From Tanytarsus gracilentus (Eukaryota > Arthropoda > Insecta > Diptera > Chironomidae): DNA of 64,000 nt. The notes under the pieces are model-generated. The model was given only the letters and a program-made list of their open reading frames with translations, was not told the DNA's origin and made no database searches. Below, one piece after another: positions 49,254 through 62,688 of the stretch (position 1 is the first letter of the stretch; each line of letters begins with the position of its first letter). Where the stretch lies: contig JAXRKN010000031.1 of assembly GCA_038502055.1 (NCBI GenBank), positions 868,001-932,000 of the forward strand. The letters are read 5' to 3'. The translations under genes were made by a program, and so were the position numbers.

Positions 49254-52200
49254 TAAAAAGTCCTCTCATCGTAAACTTTTTATGTTAACTCTCTATGAGA
49301 AAAAAATCGAGAAGTTTGAGATTAACATGCGACGTGATAAAGCATTTCGTTTTGCGAATTCTCGAGTTGTTTTGCTGGAGATTAAATGCGAGATTTTTTA
49401 AGCAATGTAGTACGTTGAACATGAAAGAGGTTAATGAAATCGGCAAATGTTTGTGGATAAAATATTGTGCTTGGGATGTTTACAAAAGAGTTGGAGTTTT
49501 TTTAAAAATATAAAGGAGGATTTATATAAAAAAAATCTGATTTAATTTTAATAAATTTGAAAACGTTCTAAAAATATAATTCTAAAGTTTACACGAAAAA
49601 AAACACATTTAACCGTTACTCAAATCGCAAACCCACAAGAAGAACCACAAAAGTTTACTCTCGCTGTTGACTTTTGTGTTGTTTCTCAATTTACACACTC
49701 GACAAAAAAAATGTAACGAAAATGAAGATGAGAAAGAGGAAAAAGAAAAGACAACAAAATTAAAAAGTTTAATGAGATTTTGGTCTTATTGCATGTAAAT
49801 GAATGAAAATTTGTTATAAGCTTGTGATACGACATAATCGCGGGTGGGAGTGAGAAAAGTTTTCACATTGACTCATCTGAGTTGCTTGCTGCTGGTGGGT
49901 CTAGGAATTAATTCGAAGAAAAAACAACGAGTCGAGTTGAAAAATTAGATTTTAAATTTATTCGAGAATGTTTCATTAATTTTATAGGATTACATTGCGG
50001 GCTTAAGTTCTTCGACCATCATGATCTCTCTGATGAAATGCGAGTAAACAAGCAGTTTTACTGAATTAAGTTTGGATGTGTAAACAATCTGTCGGAAGTT
50101 GAGTTTAATCTCGAACAACTTCATAAATTAAACTCACACTACGTTTCGTAAGATTTGAAGAATTTTCAGTAAATTTTAAAGGATCACAAATTTAAATTAC
50201 TTTCTCGATACATATTTGCGAATTCATCACCAGAACAATGTTGACTCTGAAACTTTGATGCGTAAATTTTCTTCATATTTCATTTGCTCGATGTAATTCA
50301 ATCAAATCTATTGTTTGCCAACAAAATGAGATTATTCGATATCAAGTTCATTTCCATTCGTGTGGTTGCCATGGTTCTTCCTCAAGCGATATCTCCTCAA
50401 CAAAGTTTTTCATTCTGCTTTTTGTTTTTGCATTAAACAAACACGAGAGAGGAGAATAAAGTTGGTCTTCATATCAAGCTGCGAAGTGAGAGCAAAATTC
50501 AATATCAATTTTGTTTTTGCAACCGAGAGTAAAACGCAATAAATTCTAATCAAATTGTAATAAAAAATCATCACGAACTCGAGTCTTAATGGACTTTTTT
50601 TAGGAAAGTCCTTGCGAAGAATTTAAGTTAGAAAATTAATTAAATTTTATATTTTATCAAAAAATACTCGCTCAAAATTACCGCATGATTTTTCCCATTC
50701 AAACTCATCTTAATAAGCCACACAAGCATCGTCAATTCAATTAAAATCTCATCTCTTCGAAGATGCTATTAAATATAAAAAGCGTCGACAGAAGCAATAA
50801 AGAAAACTCAAGAATTTCATCAAGAAAATGAAACAAAAATTTATTGTTCGTCATCGAGCAAATCGTGTGTCTAAAAATGGAAATCATAAATTTTTCGACT
50901 TTCTCGAATGGGGAAAAATGTTGAATGATTGCCGATAATTTTATCGTGAAAGTACCTACGCACATAAGACAGACAATTTCAATAGCGCTTCTATATTTCC
51001 AACTCAATTGTTATTAATCCCATCCATCTATTGCGAGAGTGAAATGTGTTGTGAGTATAACAATTTACTCGAATTCTATTTCGAAAGGATCGAGGTCTCG
51101 AAATCGATATTTATTCACATATGAAAGCACGCAAATAACACAAAACTCCCTCCCCTGGAGTCACGCAAATTTGCAGACTTGTGTATGGGGGCGAGGATTT
51201 ACTACAATAAAAGCTTATAAACAATGCCAAATCAAACATCAATCTATGCTCGGATGAATTTGAAATTTGTGTGTTTATTGAGTGAGAGAACTTTGCTGCA
51301 GAAATAAAAAAAATTTAAAATTTATTTGAAAATCTCTTCTTAAAATTTTTAATTAAATATCTCATAAATTTGCCTAACCTGAAAATTCAGTAAATAAATT
51401 ATTCGTTGTAAACACTTGTCATCTCCAAAAATTCCAATTTACCCCACTTAACCTGTGGATGATTGGAATTTCGTCAATCCTCAACATGTTGTTATTTTAT
51501 GTAAATCCAATGTTAATTAGAAACGCTAAAGAATTTTCCGAGCGCTACAAAACATTTTGGGTCAAAAATTCCAATTGAAATTTACATTTCAACTTACATG
51601 TGTAAGCTGTGAAGAGATTACAGGGGAAAATTTGTCAACATATATGACAGAAAAAGCTTAGATGTGTGTTTGTGTGAATTTGTAATGAATTTTCAATATT
51701 TGAACATTTATTCAACCTCTTTTATTTTTCTCGAGAAAAAATTTGTGTATAACAAACATGTCAGAAACATATCGAGCTTGTGTATGCTCCCCAGTGTGTG
51801 TGCGAAATGATACCGAAGTGAGTGTGAGAGAAAAAAATGTATGTAGATGTTATTCGGAGGAACAAATAATGTTAAATTGATTTTCCCTCTGAGCCAATAT
51901 CTCATCACTGTTGATTCCTTTCGCCTTTATAAAGAGAGAGAACAGCAACATGATGTTATTCACAACTGATGCTCGTGTATGCATAAATTGATTGCTATTT
52001 TTGGCACTCGTTGAGTCAAAACTCACTTATCATTCCCATTTTCACAGCACATAACAAATTGGTTGCGCTGGTCATTATTGATGGTGAAATATTTCGAGGG
52101 TGACGTCACAAAAAAAATTAAATTTCAAAAAGTCAAAAAATTTAATTTTTTTAAATTTTTTAACATGAAAAATTTAGAACTTAACAAACCTTTCAATTGG

Positions 52201-53243
52201 ACCCTTTTTGAATATGCTTAATGAACATACAATCCATCCAGTCATCATCCATATATCCGGAAAAAATCCACTCATTGCTCAGCCATTAATTGTTTTCTCG
52301 CTTTTTGTGTGCTGTTAGGTTCAAAGTTTATCGCCATAACATAACGCCCTATTTCAAACATTTTTGTTTGCTCTCACAACATACACATAAAATAATATAT
52401 AATTGAATTTTCCACTTTGTGGGCGCCCTTAAGCTCCGCGGACAAACATTTTTTGGGAAATATTTTCCACTCGTCTCCAGTTACAAAATTCTCTTTGGAA
52501 CACATTTCAAAAGCAGGCACTCAACCATCCAATTTTCCCTCCTTCTCTTCCCCCTAATGCCGCTTGTCAATGTCCTTCTCACACTTTCGTGACATGCTCT
52601 AAAAATAATAGATGACAAGAGGAACAAGAAGTGGGAGTCATGTAAAGAGTTTTGTTGATGTCATTGAGCTCTGCAGGGACATTAAAGATATGGAAAGCTT
52701 TTCTGCAGTCAGATGTAATTGAAAATTGTTTAATTTGCATTACAAAGACTTTTCAGTCTGTCATTTATCGTTACTATGCATGCAAACATACTTTCATGTC
52801 AAGTGCCATAGATAATTTTCGGACAAGACTTCATTAGCATATCAATTTTTCAAACAATGTTGAGTTGGAATGGAAGTGTGGCAAATGAGTTGGAAATTTT
52901 AAATTTAATGATCAGAAAATTTTTATATGAAATTTAAATCCACCTAAGATTTATTATAAATCCAGGATTTATTCCTAATTTTTTCGACCATTAAAAACAT
53001 TTTCTGTCCCTTTAAATTTGAAAAACAATAAAAAAAATACAAATTCCTCTCTGGCCATTTTCAGAAAATTAATTTTCATAGCAAAAAGGCAATATGGAAA
53101 TTTTCAATTATTTTTCTCTCTTTTCATGTTCCACTCATAAATAAAAGAACTGACAACAGGAATTAAGTGGTCGAAAGCAGTAAAAAAGCTGGAGTCGAGG
53201 GTGGCAGGAAAAAGTTTCATTACAATATTCGCTGTGAGTTCGC
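49254..53243. other. Gene-poor region, part 3, up to the FRMPD4-like gene
   Basis: No coding exon seen. A perfect palindrome GCAAATTTGC at 51165-51174 is flanked by GTC and GAC (51160-51178), and outside that by CCTCCCC and GGGGGCGAGG, giving possible hairpin potential. Otherwise AT-rich sequence that probably holds 5' regulatory sequence of the FRMPD4-like gene. Confidence 0.4.
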
Positions 53244-56200
53244 ATGATGCTTCTTCACACTGGACCGGCATCACTCAATGGTAGCAATTCTTCATCATCT
53301 TCCACAATATCGTCGAGCACAAACACAGCAACCGCAACAGCAATTAGTAATTCATCATTGCCACAACAACAGCATCCACCAGCACCATCGTCAATCACAT
53401 CATCATCCAGTGCCTCATCGACACCGCCTATACGAGATGGAAGTAAAGGTTATATAGAGAATATTCAGGAGCAACTCAAGGAAGGCTACACGGTCCACAC
53501 CGCCAAAGATGGACGACTTTATTATTGCAAGTGAGTAATTTAATCTTTTAAAAAGCATCTAATGGCTTCTTCAATACAAAACGTGAGATTTTTTTGATTA
53601 AGGAAATATTTTCTCATAAACAAAATTGAGAAATTTTAAATTTTTATAGACTCTTTTGAATTGACATTTATCTTAATTAATTAACCTTAATAAATTTGTT
53701 GTTTTAAATCTTCAGAAAAAAAATAAAATCCAGAGCAATTCAAAATATTTAATTAAAATCCAGGATAAAAAATCAATCACACTTAAAACCCACAAAACGA
53801 AAATCTTTAATTTAATTTTTTCTCTCGATTGTTTTCAATCAATATTTTTTCACAATGTATTTTATATCCTCGACACGTTTCTCTCTTTTTGTTATTGAAA
53901 TGTATTGAAATTGAAAATCCGATGACGATTAAAAATCCATTACGACTGTCGACATATAAAAATATCGAAAAATAAATAAAACGTCGAGAATTGTTGAAAA
54001 TAAATAAAAGAGAATTCGAAATGTGGCTGAAAAGCACAACTCAAAAACCGCCGCGGAACAATAAATTTATTGATTTTCAATTAACGGGGTAGCAGCCAGT
54101 GCACAACAAAAAGAATCGGAAAGTGCGGTGATGGGATCTGCTCGCACAAACACACTTACACACATGCTTTTTATGTCTCGCACTTTTGTATACGATGAAT
54201 TCATAAATATCATTTGTATGCGATCTCATCATGCATGTACTGACGATGTGATAAAATGTAAGCACACTCCCGGTATCAAGGCGAGAGAGAGAGATAATAG
54301 GGGAGGGTTTCACAATCAGTCCCTCGGGTGAGTTTAAGGACTCCCATAATGCCATAAACTCGCTCTTCCTCTCTTTTGATGAATGTCTAACGACTTTAAT
54401 AGTCGGGGTTGGTTTTGTGTGTGTGGCTATAAAAGCTTTTACATTATTTATTCCATGCTTAGTATTCATGTCGAATATTTTTATGTTTGCAAAATATTCA
54501 TGAGATAATTTTTAATAAAATTACTGAAATTTAAAAAGTTTGAAATAAACAACAACTTTCATCCAACCCTTGTAGCACAGAAAAGGAAAAATGTAGGAAC
54601 TTTACTGGAATTTTGGTGGAACTTGACGGAAAAATTCCGTCGGAAAAAGGGGCAAAATGGTACAATTCTTCCATCAAAATTTCCATCGGAAATGAAAAAA
54701 CTTACGTAAATATTTACGTACATGGGAATTTTAATGGAAATAAAACGGAATTCGATGGAATCCATAAGAATTCCGATGGAATCTATTGGAAATCCGATGG
54801 AATCCATAGGAAATTTGATAGATTCCGTCGGAAATTCGATGGAATCCATAAGGAATCCGATGGAATCCATTGGAAATTCGAAGGAATCCATCGGAAATTC
54901 GATAGAATCCATCGGAAATTTGATAGATACCATCGGAAATTCAATGGAACTATAAATTTCCGATGGAATCGTAAAATTTACGGAATCCATCAATTTCCGA
55001 TGGAAATCCGATGGAAATCAATGGAAATCCGATGGAAATCCAATGGAAAAATAACTAATGGAATCCATAAGAAAAAAATAAATTTTTGGATCCTTCGCAG
55101 CTCGGGCCCACTTCCTGGGCCTGAAGAGGTAACATTTGAAGTCGTTGTCATAGCTGATTCTGAGTTCTGGAAATCTGTTGGAAATTATAGGAAATTATTT
55201 ATTTTTTACTTACATCTTTTTTGCTCCACCGAGATTCGAACCGAGGACTCCTTATCACGTTGCGCCGCTTTACCATTCCGTCACGAAGCCAAAATATATA
55301 TTAAATTATTTTTGGCAAAAGCAATATTTAAGCAATAAATTTCCAATGGAATTCCGTTGGAAATCTAAAAAAAATTCCGTTGGAAATTTAAAGGAATTTT
55401 GTTGGAAAATAAATTCCTTGAAAATTCCACAACTTTTCCTAAACGGAACATGACGGAATTTTGATGGAAAATAAATTCCGTTAAAATTCCACAACTTTCC
55501 TAAACGGAACATGACGGAATTTTGATGGAAAATAAATTCCGTTAAAATTCCACAACTTTTCCCGAAACGGAACATGACGGAATTTTGATGGAAATAAATT
55601 CCGTTAAAATTCCACATTTTTCCTAAACGGAACATGACGGAATTTTGATGGAAAATAAATTCCGTTAAAATTCCACAACTTTCCTAAACGGAACATGACG
55701 GAATTTTGATGGAAATAAATTCCGTTAAAATTCCACATTTTTCCTAAACGGAACATGACGGAATTTTGATGGAAAATAAATTCCTTGAAAATTCCACAAC
55801 TTTCCTTAAGCGGAATTTGACGGAATTTTGATGGAATATTTTTTTCCGATAAAATTCCTAAAGATTTCCATAAGAAATTTGGTGGAAAAGAAATGGAAAA
55901 AATTTCCTATACTTTTCCAATGGAATTCCAAAATTTTCCTTAAAAAATCCAATGGAATTTTGAAGGATTTTTTTTCCATCAAATTCCGTCAAATTTCCGG
56001 TAAAGTGGTCGCAGAAATTCCATTGAAATTCCGTCAAGTTCCATTAAATTCCTTCAAATTTCCGTCAAGTTATTTTTTTCCATGCAAGTTCCGAAAGATT
56101 CCATGCAAGTTCCATCAAAATTCCTTTATTTTTCCTTTTCTGTGCCACAAGGGAATAACTCATTTTCTTTTAATAAATTGCTTTTCATTTTTTCCACGAA

Positions 56201-59200
56201 GAATGACAAATTGTGCAATCCACATCGTGACATTTTCATCAGCAGTGTAATAATAAATTTTTTAAAGCTCGCAAAGAGCACAAAAGTAAGTGAAATTGTG
56301 TGGGCGAGCGAGAGGGGAAAAAATTACTGTGTTTTATTTCACCATTTCCATTTCCTTCATCTCAATTATCCGTCTCATTAGTATCGTGTACAAAAAAGGC
56401 TATAAAAAACACGAGAACCTCATCTGTTTTGGATTAAGTCTCGAAATAAGATATTTGAGGAGGGGAGAGCACATAAAAAGCTTTCTTTCCGTTTTTCACC
56501 CTGATTTTAATTCAAGCGTTACGTGTCGTGCGGAAGGGATATACTGTGATAGCCATTAAACCATGCTTGAATTGCAAGGGATGAAAACTTATGAAATTAT
56601 CAAAAAATTAATTTATAAAATTTAAAATACAAAAAAGCGTTAAAACAAATTTGAAATTTTAAAACTTTTGCTTCTTTGGATTTAAGATTATATCGAGAAA
56701 AACTTCACAGACATTCCGAAATAGGGTTGAAACACACTCAGCCAACAGAGGTGGAGAAGTTTTTTTAATTATTTTCATGTGCACGTGAATTGACGGTGAA
56801 CTTTATTCGAGATATTTTTCAAGCACGAGACTCATTCTCCGCACTATGATTTATGACTGGAAATCGCGTGATATTTCGACACAGACATTTAGCTTTTTCT
56901 TTCAAAATTACTTAAAAACACAGTGGAAAACTTTCATGGTGCAAATACAGTGTCGAGGCCTTTGGGAAGTCGAGTCGTGTGAACTCACAAAAATCGATAA
57001 CGTCTGCTGCGGTTTTTTCTATTTATACTCGATACTTTTTGTTGTTGCTCTAAGTAAACAAATTTCATTGATTTTCTTCTTTTTTGCTCATATTTTTATT
57101 CAATGAAACACAGAAAAGAATAAATTTACTTTTGCTTTACGTCAATCAGACATTTTTATTTATAAATTTCTTTCTCGGTTCTCATTGCGGCTTTTTACTA
57201 AATGAAAATATCACAAAAGTTTGTGGTGCAAGAAGTGAAGTTTGAAGAGAGAGAAAATTAAAGAAGTAATTTTTTGCAAGGGAAGGAAATTGAAAATTTT
57301 TTCAAATAAAAGTTTTGGTAAAAAAAACTTTTTCATTTATAAATTTTAAAAATTTATTTGCCTTCCATTGAATTTTTTCTCAACGTTCAAGAAATTTATG
57401 AGGTTTTAAGTCTGTTGATAATAAAATACGAAAGAGAAGTCTTACAATTACTCATCTTGCATCTTAAAATGAAACATGAAAAGTTTCTTCCTTGCAGACA
57501 TGTATTGAAATTTTGCACCAACACTCAACCAGATGAGACTTCTAGAGTTTCTTGAAGTTTCCAGCATTAAAAGCATTTTTCGATTTAAAAAAATTATTTT
57601 CTAGTTCAGTCGCAAAATGTCACATAGTTCATGAATTTATATTGGAATCCCTTTCTCATTTCATGCCTTAGTGAGCGAGTGACTTTTGAGTAACTTTTAC
57701 AGGCAATAATAATAAAACAAACAGTCATCGTTTGGTGCCTTTTAGATTCAGCCGCTGGGAAACACGAAATAAAATTTTTGCTACAAGAAATGGAAACTTT
57801 TAAAAAAAGATAAGAAAATTACTTAAAATAATTTAAAAAAAATTGCCATCCCTTGACAAATTTTTACTTTACCTCCTTTTTGTTTCTTTTGGTGATTTAT
57901 GTTTTGTGATGTGATTTATGGATTTAACACGCTCGTCTCACGCACACATAGAGGAAATTTAATTTATGAGAAAATTAAACATGATGTAGAAAAAAAAGGA
58001 TTGACAACAAATCCCTCATGACAGACACGCTCCATCGCCCACCAACAATCTAATTTTCTTCATGAACTTTTTTTGCATAAAACTTTCATTTAAAATCTTG
58101 TTAGAGCTTAACGACATTACAAACCACCGACTAATGGACACTCTATGAAATCACATCAGTGACTGGGACGAGATGAAAGCAAACATTGCATTAAGAGAAT
58201 GGCCACGAATTTAATTTGATTACTGTGTGGCAGTAAAAAGAGCTTTGCAGCATTTGAGAAGAAAAAAATTGCTGTTAAAAGCCAAAGTATGGAGGGTAAA
58301 AAATTCAATACGGTTGTCCGCAGAACATGAATTAGGTTAATGAAATTCCAAACGTATATTCATGCTCCCCCATGCACTTATTCGCTTTGTATAGTTTTTA
58401 ACTTTTTCTACGTGCTGGCTTGTTGAATTTCCGACTTTGAGCTTCTGTTGCGACGAATTTTTGAACTTTTATTGAAGCTTTTAAATTTAAAAAATAAATA
58501 AATGAACTTTTGAAGCTTTTTCTTAAAAGCTCTTTTTATTATCAAACCTTATCAACAATCATCAAAAGCTTCATCTGAATGTATTTTCAAAAGCTCTCTA
58601 AATTTTCCCACACCTCGTAAGCACACACAAGCTAAGAGCATCCGAAGTGTCTTCTAAAAGCAAAGTTGGCATGTGAGAAGCGTGAGAAGAAAACTTTGCA
58701 GCTCAGCTCACAAAAGGAAGCTCACAAAAATAAGAAGAATATGTTCTTATGTTGTCGCTGTGTACAATGTGTGTATGTTATGGGGCTTTATGTGAAAACA
58801 TGTATAAGGAACAAAGATGTGCATCATAAAGAGAGAGAAGGAAGGTCTTTGACATAAAATCACTCGGTTGTGAAATTGAAGTAGAAAATTTTCTTTTTCT
58901 TGTGAAAAATACTTTAAAAGTTGAATAGTTTTGAATAAATAGTCAACAAGATACGATTTTCCGTTTACCTTCGCAGAAAAATTGCGGAAATTAAAAAATA
59001 TTCATCAGCTTATGGAAAAATTTATTTTTCATCTCGAGAATTTTTTACAAAGACAAGTGACGACGAGCAGCAAATAAACATCAACAAACGACGTTAAGAG
59101 GACGAGATAATTTTTCTGACTGATTTGCGATACAAAGACTTCAAAGCTCCCCGCGGCATAAAGAACCAGCCATGGAAAGCATTTTAATTCGTCTTTCTGA

Positions 59201-62137
59201 GAATAAAAATGAACAAAATATTTTATGAATTTACTTAAATAATTTTAAATACCGTTCGAATTCCTGATATCAACATTAACCCCATAAGAATGGACATGAT
59301 ATTAAAGAAATAATTTCCCGCGACGCCAACACCAAAAAGCTTAATGTTGAGGACTAATATTAAAAAGTTTGACAAAATTGTCAACGCTGCCGCTGTGTAT
59401 GCTCCAATCTCAAGCGGAAAAACCAATAAAAATTTCTCCATTTTCATTCCATTTCACAGTGGAAAATTTTTCACTCTCTTAACCATCAAAAGCTTGCTGC
59501 GAGAATAAAATTTAGATGCAACAAGCTGTCAATTTTGTTATAGGAGAATTTTACGCTCGGTTTGAGTGAAGCTCTCGAGACTGTTGAAAAGCGAGTCAAT
59601 TTATGTCGGAGAAAAAGAGAAAATTGAGAAAACATACAAGAAAATGTTGGAGAGAACATTAACATGAAGCAAATCGCTTGGAAGATTATTCAACTTCAGA
59701 AGAGTCGAGAAGGCGAAAATTCTTTAAACTTGCTGACGACCGTGTGTTTAGAGAAAATCCGACACCGCCTCTCAACTTTCCAACTTTCAAGGCAAGAAAA
59801 CGAGCGCTTTTGAAGGCGGAGAAATAAATTAGATTTTTTAGTGAAGAAATTTGACAAAAACATTTTTGACAGAAAGTTTAAATTTATTTATCGAAACCCA
59901 CAAGTGTTTTTTGTCGCTCATTTGTTGCCCATTTGAAGATAAGTTCTTAAAAAATTAAATTCAAAAAAAATTGTTTAAAATTATTAAATTCAAAATTGAT
60001 TTTGACAAAATTTATTTTAAGAAATATTTTTTTAAATCTCGATGAAAAGTTCTTTGAGGTTGAAATGAATTGGATGAATTAAATTTTTTCACATACGTTT
60101 TTTTTAAATCCATTAAACAACTCGTTCACTGCCTATAACACAAAATTCAATTTAAAAAAACTTTTTTATGTGTCGCTGAAATTCCCTCGGTGTTTTCATT
60201 TTCAATCCTTTTTCTGCGATATCATCTACATCTGTACTTTGTCTGTTGGGAGTAATTACGAGATTGCGATACGTTAATACTCTCATATACGCTTCATAAA
60301 AAAAGTATTTTTACTCTTTAAGAATTTTCTTTTAATTCAGAAAATATTTTCTTTTCGATGTGTGTCGAGAAATTAAATTAGAGGTTTGAAAATTAATTAA
60401 AAAGTTTAGAAATTTTCGATTTCTGGCGTGAAGGGTGAAATAAAGCGAAATAAAAGTATTTTAAAATCTAGGGAAAGAAAGTTATTTTTAGAATTTAAAA
60501 TAAATTTCACATTTTTTTTTATTTTAATAAAAATTTTCTTTAAAACATTTTAAAAATATTTGTGCGAATATTTTTCCTCCCTCTCAAAAACTGGAATTTA
60601 ATCCTCAGGCATGGTTAGAATAATAAATGACAAAAAGCTCTAAAATCCATTTTCTCACCCCTTTTCCACTAAATGTGTTTTCTTACCTTTTATCCCGCTA
60701 TTATCTCCCGGGTTATCTTGCTCGTATCTATCGCATTTACACGCTTTATGCTCGCTTGAGAAAAGAGAGAGAAAAACTGATTAAAATCCTACGAGTGAAC
60801 AGAAATAACGTGTCAGAGGCAGAAGTGTGAGGAGGTTAAACATCATTATAAGGAATTAGATGGGAGTGACTGAAAAAAACAATGAGTGGACACTTCGAAC
60901 TTTTTAAGAGTTTAAATTAATTATAATTTTTTTCTGGATTTAAAAAAATAACAGTAAAGAATTTAATAAATTAAAAAAATTTTATCCCTTGAAAAATGAA
61001 GTTAAATTATTTTATTTCAAACAACATAAAATTCCTCTAAACCCACGTCAATATCCTTAGCAATATCCTTTTTGTGATAGCGGAAAAATTCCAAAAAATT
61101 ACTTAAACGAAAAAGATTAGCAAAATATAGATTTTGGTCTTAATTGGATGTAAATGAGGTTAAGTGAGATCAAACATCTTTTGAATATTTACGCTTAATT
61201 TTCATTTCTAAATGGCAAATATTTTTTTTATTCGACAAAAAATATTTTATAAACCGCTGAAAAGCTGAAAATTTTCTTCTCAATTTCCTTCCACGCAACA
61301 CGAATACCGTAAATTGTTCTCACGCTTTGAAAATTAAATTACCGTTCGTGATTGCAAATGCTCGAGTCCAACATGCAGGAAATTTAGCTTATCATCAATT
61401 TTATTTTTTGCTCATGCAAATTTCAATAAATTGCGGCTAATTAAAATAATTTCATAAACTTGCTCTCAGCAGGATAAAATCCTCATCATCCATACATAAT
61501 TTTCATGAATTTATAATTATTGACTGCGAAGTGCCTTTAGGGCGTAATTGAGCATTTCGAGAATGTCTTATGCCTTAATGACTCGCATAATTGATGTTTT
61601 CGAAATTGATTAAAATTCCTCCTTGTGCACGAAGTTCTCCGACATCGATATGCGAGAAGTTTTCTCATTATTTTCATCGAGTTTGAGGGAGGGATGCGAG
61701 AGTTAACTAAAAATTAATGAAGGGAAAAAATTCATCGGAAAAAATCCTTCATAAAGTTTTGTTTGAGAGTTGACGAAGCCAAAATAAAAATTTGCAAGGG
61801 AATGGAATTTTTAAAATTTTAAAAAAAGTTTTGAAAGTTAAATTTTTAGAAAATTATAAAATCACATAAAATAATTTTGAGAGTGACGTCCCCTTGTTAA
61901 AAGTGATATTGTGTGTAAAATATTTATATTAATTAAGTGTTTATTTAATTTTTTTATAAGTGTATAAAGTATAAAAAAAAAAAAAAAAAATTTTCCTCAA
62001 AATAAAAATAATGAATTAAAAAAAAAAAAAAGGAAAAAAAGGAAAAAGAAAAAAAAAAAAAAGGAAATTTTTAAAAGGGGGGGGGGAAAAAAAAAAAAAA
62101 AATTTTTTTTCCAAAAAAAAATTTTATTATTTTTTTT

Positions 62138-62184
<47 letters not shown>

Positions 62185-62295
62185 TTTTTATAAAAGGGGG
62201 AAAAAAAATATATAATTAATTTATTTTAAAAATTTTTTTTTTTTTTTTTTTTTTTTTTAATAAAAAAAAAAAAAAAAAAAAATATTAAAAAAAAA

Positions 62296-62361
<66 letters not shown>

Positions 62362-62559
62362 ATATTATTAATAATTTTATTTTTTTTATTTTTTTTTATA
62401 AAAAAAAAAAAAAAAAATAAAAAAAAAAAAATAAAAAAAAAAGAGAGGGGGGAGGGAGAAAAAAAAAAAAAAAAAATAACTATCAAATAAAAAAAAAAAA
62501 AAAAAAAAAAGGAGGGAGAAAAAAAAAAAAACTAAATATTTTTTTTATTTTTTTTTTTT

Positions 62560-62595
<36 letters not shown>

Positions 62596-62657
62596 GGGGG
62601 GGGGGTTGGGGGGGGGGCGGGGGGGGGGGGGAATTATTTAAAAAAATATCAAAAAAA

Positions 62658-62688
<31 letters not shown>

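Larger units (their letters stand above)
54567..56153. mobile_element. Composite TIR element with tandem repeats and a tRNA-like segment
   Basis: The left end CCCTTGTAGCACAGAAAAGG and the right end TTTTCTGTGCCACAAGGG are inverted copies; similarity extends about 50 bases inward (the reverse complement of the right end begins CCCTTGTGGCACAGAAAAGG). The interior has about 330 bases of a ~15-base unit related to GATGGAATCCAT (54735-55065); then the tRNA-like segment; then about seven copies of a ~60-base unit (55430-55850) carrying GGAACATGACGGAATTTTGA. Long open frames on either strand here simply read through the repeats. No transposase is present. No target-site duplication is obvious at the edges. 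Confidence 0.7.

Noticed and set aside
55223..55290. A functional tRNA gene
   Set aside because: Pol III boxes are present but stems are decayed and it lies within a repeat element, so it is reported as tRNA-like only.
54559..55635. Frames full of SIGNSMES- or HRKFDR-type repeats
   Set aside because: Read-through of the 15-base and 60-base arrays in the TIR element; no independent coding evidence.
54735..55850. CRISPR-like regular repeats
   Set aside because: Eukaryotic context, direct tandem copies without unique spacers.
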